DNA of 38,187 bases from Marinobacter sp. (GTDB taxonomy: Bacteria > Pseudomonadota > Gammaproteobacteria > Pseudomonadales > Oleiphilaceae): contig JASBRL010000036.1 of NCBI GenBank assembly GCA_030149475.1, positions 1 through 38,187 on the forward strand, in the 5' to 3' direction. The notes beneath the pieces are model-generated. The model made no database searches and was not told the origin of the DNA. It saw only the letters and a list, made by a program, of their open reading frames with translations. Every line of letters starts with the position of its first letter. Position 1 is the stretch's first letter. This document shows, piece by piece, positions 1 to 8,944 of this stretch. Position numbers and translations under genes: made by a program.

Positions 1-90
1 CCTTGATATCTCTTGCCGAAACATCACAGCCAGCGCCCACACGAATTACTTGATCAACTTTTTAAAGAGCCGGGCGTTCGCCCAATCGAG
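1..90 (-). other. 5' leader of a ribosomal RNA operon (16S gene outside the window)
   Basis: Read on the minus strand, this segment holds a short GC hairpin, a boxA antitermination motif (GCTCTTTAA at 69-61) and then a tract that resembles the leader preceding 16S rRNA in Pseudomonas and relatives, including GTTGATCAAGTAATTCGTG. Two strong promoters with GC-rich discriminators lie just upstream. The 16S gene itself is not in the window and should begin within roughly 100-200 bases beyond the left edge. The identification rests on recalled leader sequences and on the promoter plus boxA arrangement. No protein on either strand here is credible. Confidence 0.8.
61..83 (-). promoter_or_regulatory. 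boxB-like hairpin and boxA of the rrn leader
   Basis: On the minus strand a GGGC/GCCC stem with a four-base GAAC loop (83-72) is followed directly by GGCTCTTTAAA (71-61). The latter matches the conserved boxA element that loads the Nus antitermination complex on rRNA operons. The order hairpin then boxA is the usual one for rrn leaders. Confidence 0.75.
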
Positions 91-96
91 GTGCGC

Positions 97-124
97 ATTT
101 TACAGCGTTTACCACCTCTGTCAA
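97..124 (-). promoter_or_regulatory. rrn promoter P2 (sigma-70 type)
   Basis: On the minus strand a perfect TTGACA (124-119) is followed after 16 bases by TAAAAT (102-97) and a GC-rich discriminator, GCGCACC. An A/T-rich tract lies immediately upstream at about 130-170, as expected of an UP element. The 16-base spacer and GC-rich discriminator are typical of growth-rate-controlled, ppGpp-sensitive rRNA promoters. Confidence 0.8.
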
Positions 125-220
125 CCGCTATTTCTGAATCATTCAATCATCAATCAATTCAAGCGGTTAACCCCCTCCAGCAACCCGGCCTAAGCCGCTG
201 TGCCCCTGAAAGAGACGCGC

Positions 221-248
221 ATTCTACAGACCACCGCGGAAGTGTCAA
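221..248 (-). promoter_or_regulatory. rrn promoter P1 (sigma-70 type)
   Basis: On the minus strand TTGACA (248-243) is separated by 16 bases from TAGAAT (226-221), which is followed by GCGCGTCT, a GC-rich discriminator. It lies about 120 bases upstream of P2 and shares its architecture, giving the tandem P1-P2 arrangement usual for rRNA operons. An A/T-rich stretch lies just upstream, before the purT stop codon at 291. Confidence 0.8.
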
Positions 249-290
249 CGGGTTCGCAACATTTATTTCATCTGCCGTAAAAACAGGGCT

Positions 291-1472
291 TCAAAGCGTC
301 ACTCTAACGTTACCTGCAGCACGCGTAGCCTTGGCCCTTGCCTGCTCAACTGTCTCGTCCCGCGCCAGTGCCACTCCCATGCGGCGGCGCCCAGACAGTC
401 CGGGTTTACCGAACAACCTGAGCTGTATATCGGGCTCAGCGAGCGCTTTTTCAAGATCATGAAAGCCGGGTTGTTCCGAATCACCTTCTGGAATCACCAC
501 CGCGGAGGCCGATGGACCGAACTGGCGAATGGCTGGCACCGGCAGCCCCAGTATGGCCCTGGCATGCAGAGCAAACTCCGAGAGATCCTGGGAAATCAAC
601 GTCACCAGGCCGGTGTCATGGGGTCGCGGCGACACCTCGGAAAAGAAGACGTCATCGCCCTTAACAAACAACTCAACGCCATAAACCCCGTAGCCACCCA
701 GGTTTTCAGCAACCGCTCCAGCTATCTCTTTTGACCGTGCAAGCGCCACCGGGCTCATAGCCTGGGGCTGCCATGATTCACGATAGTCTCCGTCTTCCTG
801 CCGGTGGCCAATGGGCTCGCAATAGGCGATGCCGCCAGCATGGGCCACGGTAAGAAGGGTGATTTCGTAATCAAAGTCAACGAAGCCTTCGACAATCACT
901 CGGCCTTTCCCTGCACGACCACCACTCTGGGCGTATTCCCAGGCGGCCTCAATGTCGTTTGCAGTCCGGACCGTACTCTGGCCCTTGCCCGATGAGCTCA
1001 TGACCGGCTTCACAACACACGGCAGACCGACCGCCTCCACTGCGGACAAATAACTTTCCCGCGAGTCCGCAAAGCGGTAGGGCGATGTAGCCAGTTCGAG
1101 CTCCTCGGCAGCCAGCCTGCGAATACCCTCCCGGTTCATTGTCAGATTGACCGCCCGGGCCGTGGGTATGATCCGGACGCCTTCTTCTTCAAGGCGAACC
1201 AGTTCGGCGGTGGCGATCGCTTCTATCTCGGGAACAACCAGATGGGGTCGTTCGTCTTCTATGACCTTGCGCAATGCAGCAGCATCCAGCATGTCAATAA
1301 TATAACTACGGTGCGCGACCTGCATGGCGGGCGCATCCGCATAGCGGTCAACCGCAATGACCTCAACGCCGAGACGCTGCAACTCAATGACAACCTCTTT
1401 ACCCAACTCGCCTGATCCGCAGAACAGCACCCGCATCGCGTTGGCCTTTAGCGGCGTTCCAATACTGACCAT
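291..1472 (-). CDS. purT: Formate-dependent phosphoribosylglycinamide formyltransferase (GAR transformylase 2)
   Basis: PurT makes formyl-GAR from GAR, formate and ATP in de novo purine synthesis, the folate-independent alternative to PurN. The predicted 393-residue protein is within one residue of E. coli PurT and follows it closely throughout. It has an N-terminal Rossmann-type segment (GSGELGKEV near residue 20), the conserved [15 protein letters not shown] stretch before the ATP-grasp domain, the [15 protein letters not shown] block and the ATP/metal site [15 protein letters not shown] lies 12 bases further upstream, but the ATG at 1472 aligns with the family start. The gene is last in a minus-strand series and runs towards the rrn promoters. 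Confidence in function is very high. Confidence 0.97.
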   Translation of the reverse strand: MVSIGTPLKANAMRVLFCGSGELGKEVVIELQRLGVEVIAVDRYADAPAMQVAHRSYIIDMLDAAALRKVIEDERPHLVVPEIEAIATAELVRLEEEGVRIIPTARAVNLTMNREGIRRLAAEELELATSPYRFADSRESYLSAVEAVGLPCVVKPVMSSSGKGQSTVRTANDIEAAWEYAQSGGRAGKGRVIVEGFVDFDYEITLLTVAHAGGIAYCEPIGHRQEDGDYRESWQPQAMSPVALARSKEIAGAVAENLGGYGVYGVELFVKGDDVFFSEVSPRPHDTGLVTLISQDLSEFALHARAILGLPVPAIRQFGPSASAVVIPEGDSEQPGFHDLEKALAEPDIQLRLFGKPGLSGRRRMGVALARDETVEQARAKATRAAGNVRVTL

Positions 1473-1532
1473 AGTTATGTCCACTCACTGAGACTGATTA
1501 ACCACAGGCTGGCGCTGCCGCGCCGGCCGCTT

Positions 1533-1730
1533 TCAGAGCGCGACCTGACGTTCGCGCTCAGCGACTTTCTGCAGAACGTCGCGCCGCTGCTCGTCTGTCA
1601 TTTGCGTCCAGTACATGATCTCATCACCAGAACGCTGACATCCTATGCAGATATCCCGTTCATCCAGCGCACAGACACTGACGCATGGGGATCGCACCCG
1701 CCCTGCCCTCTTCTTGAGGTGACCGGTCAT
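1533..1730 (-). CDS. DUF1289 family small cysteine-rich protein
   Basis: This 65-residue protein has the DUF1289 signature: four cysteines at 16, 20, 28 and 31 in the pattern SPCVSVC...CIGC, followed by a conserved E-I-x-x-W motif (DEIMYW). The cysteines suggest a small metal or Fe-S site, but the function of the family is not established. The ATG overlaps the stop codon of the carbonic anhydrase-like gene by four bases (ATGA), so the two are very likely translationally coupled in one operon with the Nudix gene further upstream. The last 20 residues are charged and helical. Confidence 0.88.
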   Translation of the reverse strand: MTGHLKKRAGRVRSPCVSVCALDERDICIGCQRSGDEIMYWTQMTDEQRRDVLQKVAERERQVAL

Positions 1731-2263
1731 GGGTTGGCCGGATCGAACGGTTTGAGGGCTGCACGATACCTGGCCGCATTATCAACGTAGTGCCGGGCGC
1801 TCATTTCCAGCATCTTGCGCTGATTGTCGTTCAGTTCCCGTTTAACTTTGCCGGGGGAGCCGATGACCAACGAGCCGTCAGGCACCTCCATTCCTTCAGG
1901 AATAAGAGCATTTGCTCCAATCAGGCAATACTTGCCGATACGGGCGCCGTTCAACACCACCGCGTTGATGCCAATCAGCGAATAATCACCAATATCACAG
2001 CCATGCAGCATCGCCTTGTGACCGACAGTCACCCCTCGGCCAAGTGTCAGTTTCACGCCAGCATCCGTGTGCAACACTGATCCGTCCTGTACGTTGCTTT
2101 CAGGCCCGATGGTAATCAGATCATTGTCGCCTCGAATCACCACGTTGAACCAGATACTGCTTTGGTCATCCAACAGCACACTGCCAATCACCGTCGCGTT
2201 GTCGGCAATAAAATGGTTTTCGCCACGCAGTTCGGGCAAGCGATCTTCAAGTCTGAAAATCAT
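1727..2263 (-). CDS. Gamma-class carbonic anhydrase family protein (YrdA/PaaY-like)
   Basis: The 178-residue product is a left-handed beta-helix (hexapeptide repeat) protein of the gamma carbonic anhydrase/CaiE/PaaY group. Features seen are the hallmark [12 protein letters not shown] segment, the histidines in HTDAG and GHKAMLHGC that bind the metal in this family, and turns of the form G-x-x-V-x-I-G. Family members are usually trimeric and some hydrate CO2 or hydrolyse thioesters; which applies here cannot be told from sequence. A GTG at 2278 overlaps the Nudix stop codon. I prefer the ATG at 2263 because GGTGAGG lies 10 bases before it and family members begin near there. It is the middle gene of a three-gene operon. 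Confidence 0.93.
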   Translation of the reverse strand: MIFRLEDRLPELRGENHFIADNATVIGSVLLDDQSSIWFNVVIRGDNDLITIGPESNVQDGSVLHTDAGVKLTLGRGVTVGHKAMLHGCDIGDYSLIGINAVVLNGARIGKYCLIGANALIPEGMEVPDGSLVIGSPGKVKRELNDNQRKMLEMSARHYVDNAARYRAALKPFDPANP

Positions 2264-2274
2264 GTTCGCATTCC

Positions 2275-2859
2275 TCACCTGGGTTCCAGCAAATCGATAC
2301 CCGCATCGTACACGGCATTCAGGAAGTCAACCAGAACGACGGCCGACAGGCCCCAGATCTGATAGCGTTCCCAGCGGTAGCAGGGCACATAAAAGGTCTG
2401 GTTGAGGAAACTCAATGCATCCGTACGCTCACGCCTATCCTCCAGAAAATACTCGATCGGCACCTGGAAAATACTCTCTATTTCAGCCGGATTTGCCTGC
2501 ATCGGATAATCTGAGGGCACCACACCAACGTAAGGCGTCACCAGTATTCCGTAACGCGACATTACCTGGCTCAGTGGGGCAATAATATGTACGTGCTCCG
2601 GAGGCAAACCAATTTCTTCGTGTGTTTCGCGTAAGGCGGTCGCGGCCAGAGAACGATCGCATGGATCACGCTTACCACCAGGAAACGCTACCTGCCCTCG
2701 ATGAGTATTCAGATTTGCAGATCTCAGCGTAAACACTATCTCGGGCCAGCCGGGATTATCAGTCACCGGCACCAGTATACCGGCCTCGGGATAATCCAGC
2801 GCCAACTGACGGGGGGCGTAACCGGCCAACTTATTGGTTAACATCTCTCGCAAACCCAT
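2275..2859 (-). CDS. Nudix hydrolase, CoA pyrophosphatase type (NudL-like)
   Basis: The product (about 194 residues) carries a full Nudix box starting at GGKRDP and ending at REThEEIGL, preceded by the family motif [13 protein letters not shown] that marks the CoA-pyrophosphatase branch (NudL/YeaB). These enzymes split CoA and its derivatives into 4'-phosphopantetheine and 3',5'-ADP in the cytosol. The length agrees with NudL (about 192). The start is uncertain: a TTG at 2868 and ATGs at 2859 and 2844 are in frame, and a GGGGAG sits too close to the 2859 ATG. It heads the operon with the gamma carbonic anhydrase and DUF1289 genes. Confidence 0.92.
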   Translation of the reverse strand: MGLREMLTNKLAGYAPRQLALDYPEAGILVPVTDNPGWPEIVFTLRSANLNTHRGQVAFPGGKRDPCDRSLAATALRETHEEIGLPPEHVHIIAPLSQVMSRYGILVTPYVGVVPSDYPMQANPAEIESIFQVPIEYFLEDRRERTDALSFLNQTFYVPCYRWERYQIWGLSAVVLVDFLNAVYDAGIDLLEPR

Positions 2860-3073
2860 ACTCCCCAAGCAGCCTGTCGGACTTAAGGCTGATCTACTGT
2901 GCCGGTGATCAGGAACGCTGCTGAATGAGACACTGACGAATCAGATAGATACACTACCTCAACACGCCACCGAAAAAACCCGGAATATACTCTGAAGCGG
3001 GTATACCAGAGACGATATTCCAGCTTTTCCGAACACACATTGAAACGTTACAGGTCAGTATATGGGAGATGTT

Positions 3074-3616
3074 ATGAACTATTGCAGCACCTGCGGCCAC
3101 CCGGTCGAGCAACGCATCCCTGCCGGAGACAACAGGCACCGCTTCGTCTGCCCCAACTGTAAGACCATCCACTATCAGAACCCGCGCATAGTAGCCGGCA
3201 CAGTGCCTGTCTGGGAAAACAGGATACTGCTTTGCCGGCGGGCCATAGAGCCTCGTCACGGCTACTGGACCTTACCAGCAGGCTTTATGGAAAACTCGGA
3301 AACCACAATCGAGGCGGCGGTTCGCGAAACCCTTGAAGAAGCACTTGCGGAGGTCACCATTGAGGGGCTCTACACCATTATCCATGTACCCCACATTGAT
3401 CAGGTACATATGTTTTATCGGGCCTCGATCACCAATGGTCATTTCGGCGCGGGCGAGGAATCACTGGAAAGCGCACTGTTCACCATCGATGAAATACCCT
3501 GGGACGAACTCTCTTTTCCCACCGTGCGCAGAACTCTCGAGCATTTTGTAGCAGATATCCAAAGCGACGCCTACCCGATACGTATCAGCGACATCCGACA
3601 CAGCATCAGGCGCTGA
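3074..3616 (+). CDS. Nudix hydrolase with N-terminal zinc ribbon
   Basis: The 180-residue protein begins with a treble-clef or zinc-ribbon module (C4-x2-C7 and C26-x2-C29) followed by a Nudix domain with box GFMENSETTIEAAVRET..EE at about residues 75-97. The combination resembles NudC-like and ADP-ribose or NADH pyrophosphatase relatives common in Pseudomonas; the substrate cannot be read from sequence. The glycine near the end of the canonical box (EExG) is leucine here. The ATG at 3074 is preferred over 3062 because GGGAG lies five bases before it. The gene is monocistronic, divergent from the NudL-like gene and convergent with the YqfO-like gene. Confidence 0.93.
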   Translation: MNYCSTCGHPVEQRIPAGDNRHRFVCPNCKTIHYQNPRIVAGTVPVWENRILLCRRAIEPRHGYWTLPAGFMENSETTIEAAVRETLEEALAEVTIEGLYTIIHVPHIDQVHMFYRASITNGHFGAGEESLESALFTIDEIPWDELSFPTVRRTLEHFVADIQSDAYPIRISDIRHSIRR

Positions 3617-3630
3617 CGAACATCAGTGCC
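3609..3630 (+). terminator. Possible terminator hairpin between convergent genes
   Basis: GGCGCTGA (3609-3616) pairs with TCAGTGCC (3623-3630) around a six-base loop, with one G-T pair, and is followed by GGTTTGTT. The hairpin includes the stop codon of the zinc-ribbon Nudix gene. The T-run is weak, so termination strength is uncertain. Confidence 0.4.
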
Positions 3631-3637
3631 GGTTTGT

Positions 3638-3949
3638 TCAAAACATTTCCAGGCGATAGACCTCGTACGCAGGCTCCTCGTATGGGTGAGCCCGCTTCAG
3701 TGCCAATACGGCAGACCGGATTACCGGGTCCTCACACACGAGCTCCACCCGAAACTCCTGAACAAATTCCAGATCACCTTCGCTCCCCAAAAATGGCTGA
3801 CTGCCGGCTAACGGACGGAACTGCCCCTGACCAAGCGTTTGCCATGCACAGCACTCGTAGTCACCAATCTTACCCGCACCAACATCAAAAAGTGCCCTTT
3901 TGGTAATGCCCAGGTGCGTCTCCGGGACAAAATAAATAAGTTTGTACAC
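3638..3949 (-). CDS. YqfO family protein (stand-alone Nif3 insert-type domain)
   Basis: The 103-residue protein matches the short YqfO-family proteins of Pseudomonas and relatives. It starts with MYKL and contains VGAGKIGDYECCAW, GQFRPLAGSQPFLG, a VELVC strand and a terminal HPYEEPAYEVYRL. This unit corresponds to the CutA1/PII-like domain inserted in larger Nif3/YqfO proteins, here free-standing. Its function is unknown; a ligand- or metal-sensing role is only an inference from the fold. The start is GTG, with AAGGAG ten bases upstream. It is not tightly linked to purL, whose stop codon lies more than 650 bases upstream of this start on the same strand. Confidence 0.9.
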   Translation of the reverse strand: MYKLIYFVPETHLGITKRALFDVGAGKIGDYECCAWQTLGQGQFRPLAGSQPFLGSEGDLEFVQEFRVELVCEDPVIRSAVLALKRAHPYEEPAYEVYRLEMF

Positions 3950-4606
3950 TGTATTTCATCTCCTTCTTGCCGATCGTTCAATGAGCACCCGATTTGCACA
4001 ATTATCAGACAAATCACGGAAACCAAAAGAGGTTAAGGAGTTACCCACAGAATCTGTGGATAACTCTGGGGAAAGTTTTTGGGAACGGCCCCCAAGGCCC
4101 CGTCATTACAGTCCATAAGACAAATTGGCGACAAATTCGCCGAAATGACTTTATCTATACATATCAATTACTTATAAAAAATGATCAAAAGATAAACCAC
4201 AAATCAGGCGCTTGGACGGAGAACAACCAGGCAGGCCCCAGAAATGTGCATAAAAATCTCAAGTCAAGCAAAAAAGTCCGGTTACACGTCGTTTTTTGTT
4301 GAAATCTGGAGCCATCTCCGAATAAAACTGACGCTACCCGGTCAGGTGGCCCGAATTGCATTGCGTCATTGATCTCAATGATACATTTGGCAGCAAGGGA
4401 ACCTGACTAAGGAACCTCTGATCAAGTCTATTGACGATTCTGCAAGTGTTGGGAAGCTCAGTGGCAAGGAGCGGTTCGCCGGTAACGGCCAGACCGGTTA
4501 TGAACCAGCCTGACCATTTCAGAGCGTTCAAGGAAGCCAGAAGAGCAACGGAATTATTCAGCGCTTCCTTCCGCAAACCCAGCATTCAATTTGGCGTGTC
4601 GGTCAT
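3950..4606. other. Non-coding stretch with A/T-rich core between purL and the YqfO-like gene
   Basis: No convincing protein is present in this 657-base segment; short open frames here (for example 4334-4585, minus) show no recognisable motif. It contains two DnaA-box-like sequences in inverted orientation at 4041-4063, a third at 4245-4253, and an A/T-rich tract at about 4145-4200 that includes a GATC. A small inverted repeat, GGCGA/TCGCC, lies near 4127-4141. The part nearest the purL stop codon (4300-4606) shows nothing I can name. Confidence 0.6.
4041..4063. repeat. Inverted pair of DnaA-box-like sites
   Basis: TTACCCACA (4041-4049) faces TGTGGATAA (4055-4063) across five bases. The second is a perfect reverse-strand DnaA box (TTATCCACA); the first differs from the TTWTNCACA consensus at one base. 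A third consensus site, TTATGCACA on the minus strand, lies at 4253-4245. DnaA binding is inferred from sequence alone. Confidence 0.5.
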
Positions 4607-7600
4607 TCAACCAAACCAGCGACGCGCATTCCGGAACATTCTCAGCCAGGGACCATCCTCCCCCCAGTCCGAGGGATGCCAGGAGTACTGCGCGGTACGA
4701 AATACCCGCTCGGGATGCGGCATCATTATTGTGACGCGACCATCGTCCGAGGTTATACCGGTTACGCCGCCGGTGGAGCCGTTAGGATTGAACGGATACC
4801 GCTCCGTCACAGCGCCGTGGTTATCAACAAAGTTCAGTGCGACCCGGCCCGACTCCAGCAACTGACCGGCCGACGTACCGATGCCAAACTCAACCCGACC
4901 TTCACCGTGCGCTACGGCAATAGGCAGGCGAGAGCCGGCCATTCCCTCGAAAAATGCCGAGGGCGATGCCTTGACTTCAGCCATCACCAGCCGCGCTTCA
5001 AACTGTTCGGACTGATTGCGCACAAACCGTGGCCAACCGTGACTGCCGGGAATCAGTTCGTGCAGGCTGGACATCATCTGGCAGCCATTGCAGACCCCCA
5101 GTGACAGCGTATCCTGGCGACCAAAGAACGCCTCGAACTGGCCCCTGAGCCGCGGATTGAACAGTATGGACTTGGCCCAGCCCTCACCAGCGCCGAGCAC
5201 GTCACCGTAGGAAAACCCGCCACAGGCGACCATTGCCTTGAAGCTTTCCAGAGTCGTACGGCCGGATAGCAGATCACTCATGTGAACATCAACGGGCTCA
5301 AAGCCGGCACGATTGAACGCCGCCGCCATCTCGACCTGACCATTGACACCCTGATCTCGCAGCACGGCAATTCGGGGCCTCTGCCCGGTCACGATAAACG
5401 GGGCGGCAATGTCGTCCCTCGGGTCGAAGCTCAGTGACGCTGTCAGGCCCGGATCATCAGACTCGCCGATCGCATCGAATTCTTCCCTGGCACAGTCAGC
5501 GTTATCCCGTAGCGCCTGAATGCGATAGCTGGTTTCAGCCCAAAGACGCTGAAGAGACGCACGGGATTCATCGATCACAGCCTCCCCCGCAAAGAAAAAG
5601 CGAATCCGGTCGTCATCGTTCATCTGGCCAATGACAGCCGTATGCTCGCCCAGACCAGCCGCTGATAACTGCTGAAGCACAAAGGGTGTATCAGCACGCC
5701 GCACCTGAACGACAGCCCCCAGTTCTTCGTTGAACAACTCACGGGCAAACTGACTGGACTCTTCCGCCAATCCATCGAGCCTGATATCAATCCCGCAATG
5801 CCCGGCAAACCCCATTTCCGCCAGGGTTGTGAACAGCCCGCCATCGGATCGGTCGTGATAGGCGAGAAGCTTATCATCGCCATTAAGACCCTGAATGACG
5901 GCAAAAAAAGCCTTGATATCCTCAGGATCGTCCAGATCGGGGGCCACCGCACCTACCTGCCCGTAAACCTGCGCCAGCGCAGAACCACCCAGCCTGTTCT
6001 GCCCAGCCGCGAGGTCAATAAGAACCAGATCGGTCGGCTCATCCAGGCGCTGCAACTGAGGCGTCAGGGTTTTACGGACATCCGTTACCGGTGCGAATCC
6101 ACTGATCACCAGCGACAGGGGCGCGGTTACACTCTTCTGTTCACCGCTGCCCTCTTCTTCCCAGACCGTTTTCATGGACATGGAGTCCTTGCCGACCGGA
6201 ATGGTGATCCCCAGCGCCGGGCACAACTCCATGCCAACGGCCTTTACGGTTTCGTACAGATTTTCATCCTCACCGGGGTGACCTGCTGCTGCCATCCAGT
6301 TCGCCGACAGACGGATGTCCGACAGACGGGCAATCCGGGCGGCAGCCAGGTTAGTAATCGCCTCTCCGACGGCCATTCGACCTGAGGCAGGTGCATCAAT
6401 CGTGGCAACCGGGGTTCGTTCACCCATGGCCATAGCCTCACCGGCATAGACGTCGAAGGATGATGCCGTGACGGCTACATCGCTCACTGGCACCTGCCAG
6501 GGGCCCACCATCTGGTCGCGTGCGACCAGGCCGGTAATGGTGCGGTCGCCAATAGTGATCAGAAAGCTTTTGCTACCCACCGATGGCAGCCTGAACACCC
6601 GTCTGATGGCTTCCCCGAGGTCAATCCGGGTCGAATCAAAAATAGTTTTGGCAAAGGAAGACCGACTGACACTTCGGTGCATGCGTGGCGGTTTGCCAAA
6701 CAATACCTCCATCGGCAGGTCAATCGGCTGATCATCGAAATAGGCATCAGACAAAGACAGATGATGGCCTTCGATCGCTTCGCCAATCACCGCGTACGGA
6801 CAGCGCTCACGGCGACAGATAGCGTCAAAACGATCCAGGTTTTCTGCTGCGACCGCCATCACATAGCGTTCCTGGGACTCATTGCACCAGATTTCCAGCG
6901 GTGACATACCCGGTTCTGCATTCGGCACGTCCCGCAATTCAAACTTGCCACCGCGGCCGCCGTCTTTGACCAGTTCCGGCATGGCATTGGACAAGCCACC
7001 AGCACCCACGTCGTGAATAAAGCAGATCGGGCTGTCATCGCCCAACTGCCAGCAACGATCAATAACTTCCTGGCAGCGGCGTTCCATCTCGGGGTTCTCC
7101 CGCTGCACTGAGGCAAAGTCAAGGTTTTCCTGACTCGAGCCGGAATCCATCGAGGACGCGGCACCGCCGCCGAGACCAATCAGCATGGAGGGCCCGCCCA
7201 GCACAATCAGCTTGGCTCCCACCGGAATAGCACCTTTTTCGACATGCCCGGGACGAATATTGCCCAGGCCACCGGCAATCATGATGGGCTTGTGATACCC
7301 ACGGACTTCCTCACCGGCCGGGCTCGGCACACTGGCTTCGAACGTGCGGAAATAACCAGCGAGGTTTGGCCGGCCGAATTCGTTGTTGAATGACGCACCG
7401 CCAATTGGGCCGTCGAGCATGATATCCAGCGCGGAGGCGATGCGTTCGGGCTTACCGTAGTCGCTCTCCCAGGGTTGGGCGTCATCAGGCAAGTTCAGGT
7501 TGGATACCGTAAACCCGGTGAGCCCGGCCTTCGGCTTGGAGCCTCGCCCGGTTGCTCCTTCATCACGAATCTCACCGCCGGAGCCGGTCGCCGCTCCAGC

Positions 7601-8515
7601 AAATGGCGAAATGGCGGTGGGGTGATTATGGGTTTCTACCTTCATGAGAATGTGGATGGGCTCCGGGTGATAGTGATACACGCCGGTTTCCGGGTCCGGG
7701 AAAAACCGGCCCCCGCTGGCCCCTTCGATCACCGAGGCGTTGTCCTTGTACGCCGACAGCACACCTTCACTGTTCATTTCAAAGGTATTGCGAATCATCG
7801 CAAACAGGGACTTTGCCTGACCCTCTCCGTCTATATCCCACGAGGCATTGAAAATCTTGTGGCGGCAATGCTCGGAGTTGGCCTGTGCAAACATCATCAG
7901 CTCGACATCCGTCGGGTCACGCTCAAGACCCTGAAACGCATCCACCAGATAATCGACCTCATCGTCTGTCAGTGCCAGGCCCAGGCGCATGTTCGCCTCG
8001 GCTAATGCTGGCTGCCCACCACTCAGCACGGGTATCCTCACCAGTGGTCGGGGCTCATTCTTGCTGAACAGCAGTTCTGCCCCCCCCATTTCGTGGAATA
8101 CCGTCTGGGTCATACGATCATGTACCATGTGCGCGATCAGTTCGCGCTGCTTGAGCCCCAGCTTGCTTTCTGCCACCACATAGTAGGCGATACCACGCTC
8201 AATACGCCGAATCTGTTTCAGACCGCAATTAACCGCTATTTCAGTGGCTTTACTGGACCAGGGTGAAAGCGTACCGGGACGCGGCACCACCAGAAACAGA
8301 ACGCCCTCAGGCTGCTCATTTCGGACACCAGGCCCGTAGGTCAACAGACGGTCAAGGACCGACTGCTCGCTGTCGGAGAGAGCGGAGTCAAGGTCCACAA
8401 AATGCGTGTACTCGGCGTAAACATGTCGGACGCCAGGGACTGCAGACTTGACCTGATTCAGAAGTTTTTCGGAGCGAAAGGGTGAGAGCGCGGGAGCGCC
8501 GCGGAGTTCCAACAT
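4607..8515 (-). CDS. purL: Phosphoribosylformylglycinamidine synthase (FGAM synthetase), single-chain type
   Basis: PurL converts FGAR, glutamine and ATP to FGAM in purine synthesis. At 1302 residues this is the long single-chain form with three parts in order: an N-terminal PurS-like domain, two tandem AIRS-type ATP-binding halves (seen as [20 protein letters not shown], and later [15 protein letters not shown] and [14 protein letters not shown]), and a C-terminal class I glutamine amidotransferase. The amidotransferase has its nucleophile at about Cys1142 in [10 protein letters not shown] and the His/Glu pair in PHPERVFR. An in-frame GTG lies at 8578, but the ATG at 8515 begins [14 protein letters not shown], which matches the E. 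coli start. The gene stands alone and is divergent from mltF, as in Pseudomonas. Confidence 0.98.
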   Translation of the reverse strand: MLELRGAPALSPFRSEKLLNQVKSAVPGVRHVYAEYTHFVDLDSALSDSEQSVLDRLLTYGPGVRNEQPEGVLFLVVPRPGTLSPWSSKATEIAVNCGLKQIRRIERGIAYYVVAESKLGLKQRELIAHMVHDRMTQTVFHEMGGAELLFSKNEPRPLVRIPVLSGGQPALAEANMRLGLALTDDEVDYLVDAFQGLERDPTDVELMMFAQANSEHCRHKIFNASWDIDGEGQAKSLFAMIRNTFEMNSEGVLSAYKDNASVIEGASGGRFFPDPETGVYHYHPEPIHILMKVETHNHPTAISPFAGAATGSGGEIRDEGATGRGSKPKAGLTGFTVSNLNLPDDAQPWESDYGKPERIASALDIMLDGPIGGASFNNEFGRPNLAGYFRTFEASVPSPAGEEVRGYHKPIMIAGGLGNIRPGHVEKGAIPVGAKLIVLGGPSMLIGLGGGAASSMDSGSSQENLDFASVQRENPEMERRCQEVIDRCWQLGDDSPICFIHDVGAGGLSNAMPELVKDGGRGGKFELRDVPNAEPGMSPLEIWCNESQERYVMAVAAENLDRFDAICRRERCPYAVIGEAIEGHHLSLSDAYFDDQPIDLPMEVLFGKPPRMHRSVSRSSFAKTIFDSTRIDLGEAIRRVFRLPSVGSKSFLITIGDRTITGLVARDQMVGPWQVPVSDVAVTASSFDVYAGEAMAMGERTPVATIDAPASGRMAVGEAITNLAAARIARLSDIRLSANWMAAAGHPGEDENLYETVKAVGMELCPALGITIPVGKDSMSMKTVWEEEGSGEQKSVTAPLSLVISGFAPVTDVRKTLTPQLQRLDEPTDLVLIDLAAGQNRLGGSALAQVYGQVGAVAPDLDDPEDIKAFFAVIQGLNGDDKLLAYHDRSDGGLFTTLAEMGFAGHCGIDIRLDGLAEESSQFARELFNEELGAVVQVRRADTPFVLQQLSAAGLGEHTAVIGQMNDDDRIRFFFAGEAVIDESRASLQRLWAETSYRIQALRDNADCAREEFDAIGESDDPGLTASLSFDPRDDIAAPFIVTGQRPRIAVLRDQGVNGQVEMAAAFNRAGFEPVDVHMSDLLSGRTTLESFKAMVACGGFSYGDVLGAGEGWAKSILFNPRLRGQFEAFFGRQDTLSLGVCNGCQMMSSLHELIPGSHGWPRFVRNQSEQFEARLVMAEVKASPSAFFEGMAGSRLPIAVAHGEGRVEFGIGTSAGQLLESGRVALNFVDNHGAVTERYPFNPNGSTGGVTGITSDDGRVTIMMPHPERVFRTAQYSWHPSDWGEDGPWLRMFRNARRWFG

Positions 8516-8944
8516 GGTCTGGACCTGTGTCTCGCGTATCGGGGATGCAAGGGTATGAAATCGGCTGAAACCACTCACGGGGTTTCGCGTCGGAGATCAT
8601 AACCCCGTCTGACTGAACGGCCGCCATAATACTGGAAACAGACCCCGGGATACAGACAAGATCGCCCCGGTTTAGCAATTTACCGTTGACCGATCACGAC
8701 GCCGCTGACAGCCGGCAATGAGTGTCCAGGAGCCCCTGGGCACCACGCCCGTGAGGACCTGAATTGACAAGGTTTTGCGCAAATAACGCACAGTTTCATT
8801 GACCTGTGACAAAGCCCTGGGCGATCATTCTTCAGGCACGGAGGCCCAACCGGCGTTGATAATGACTCGCAAAACGCGTGTCCGACAGCAGTGTTCGACA
8901 CATCCGATGCAACGTACATGGTTGGACAAGCTGTACGGGAGCGT
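8516..8944. other. Intergenic region between divergent purL and mltF
   Basis: This 429-base region should hold the promoters for both genes. On the minus strand a TATTAT (8629-8624) about 110 bases before the purL ATG is a candidate -10 without a clear -35. On the plus strand a perfect TTGACA at 8764-8769 has no good -10 at the right distance. I see no dyad, repeat or small gene that I would assert. Confidence 0.5.

Noticed and set aside
13..462. A 149-codon open frame at the left edge, plus strand
   Set aside because: It crosses the rrn leader, both rrn promoters and the 3' end of purT on the opposite strand, with no motif or ribosome-binding site.
4041..4253. Calling this the chromosomal replication origin
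   Set aside because: Only two to three boxes are present and none of the usual origin neighbours (dnaA, dnaN, rpmH, gidA) is in the window; kept only as a finding.
4334..4585. An 83-codon open frame downstream of purL
   Set aside because: It has no ribosome-binding site, no motif, and lies in a region with an opposing open frame of similar length; not supported as a gene.
8764..8792. Promoter for mltF from a perfect TTGACA
   Set aside because: No acceptable -10 hexamer occurs 16-18 bases downstream.
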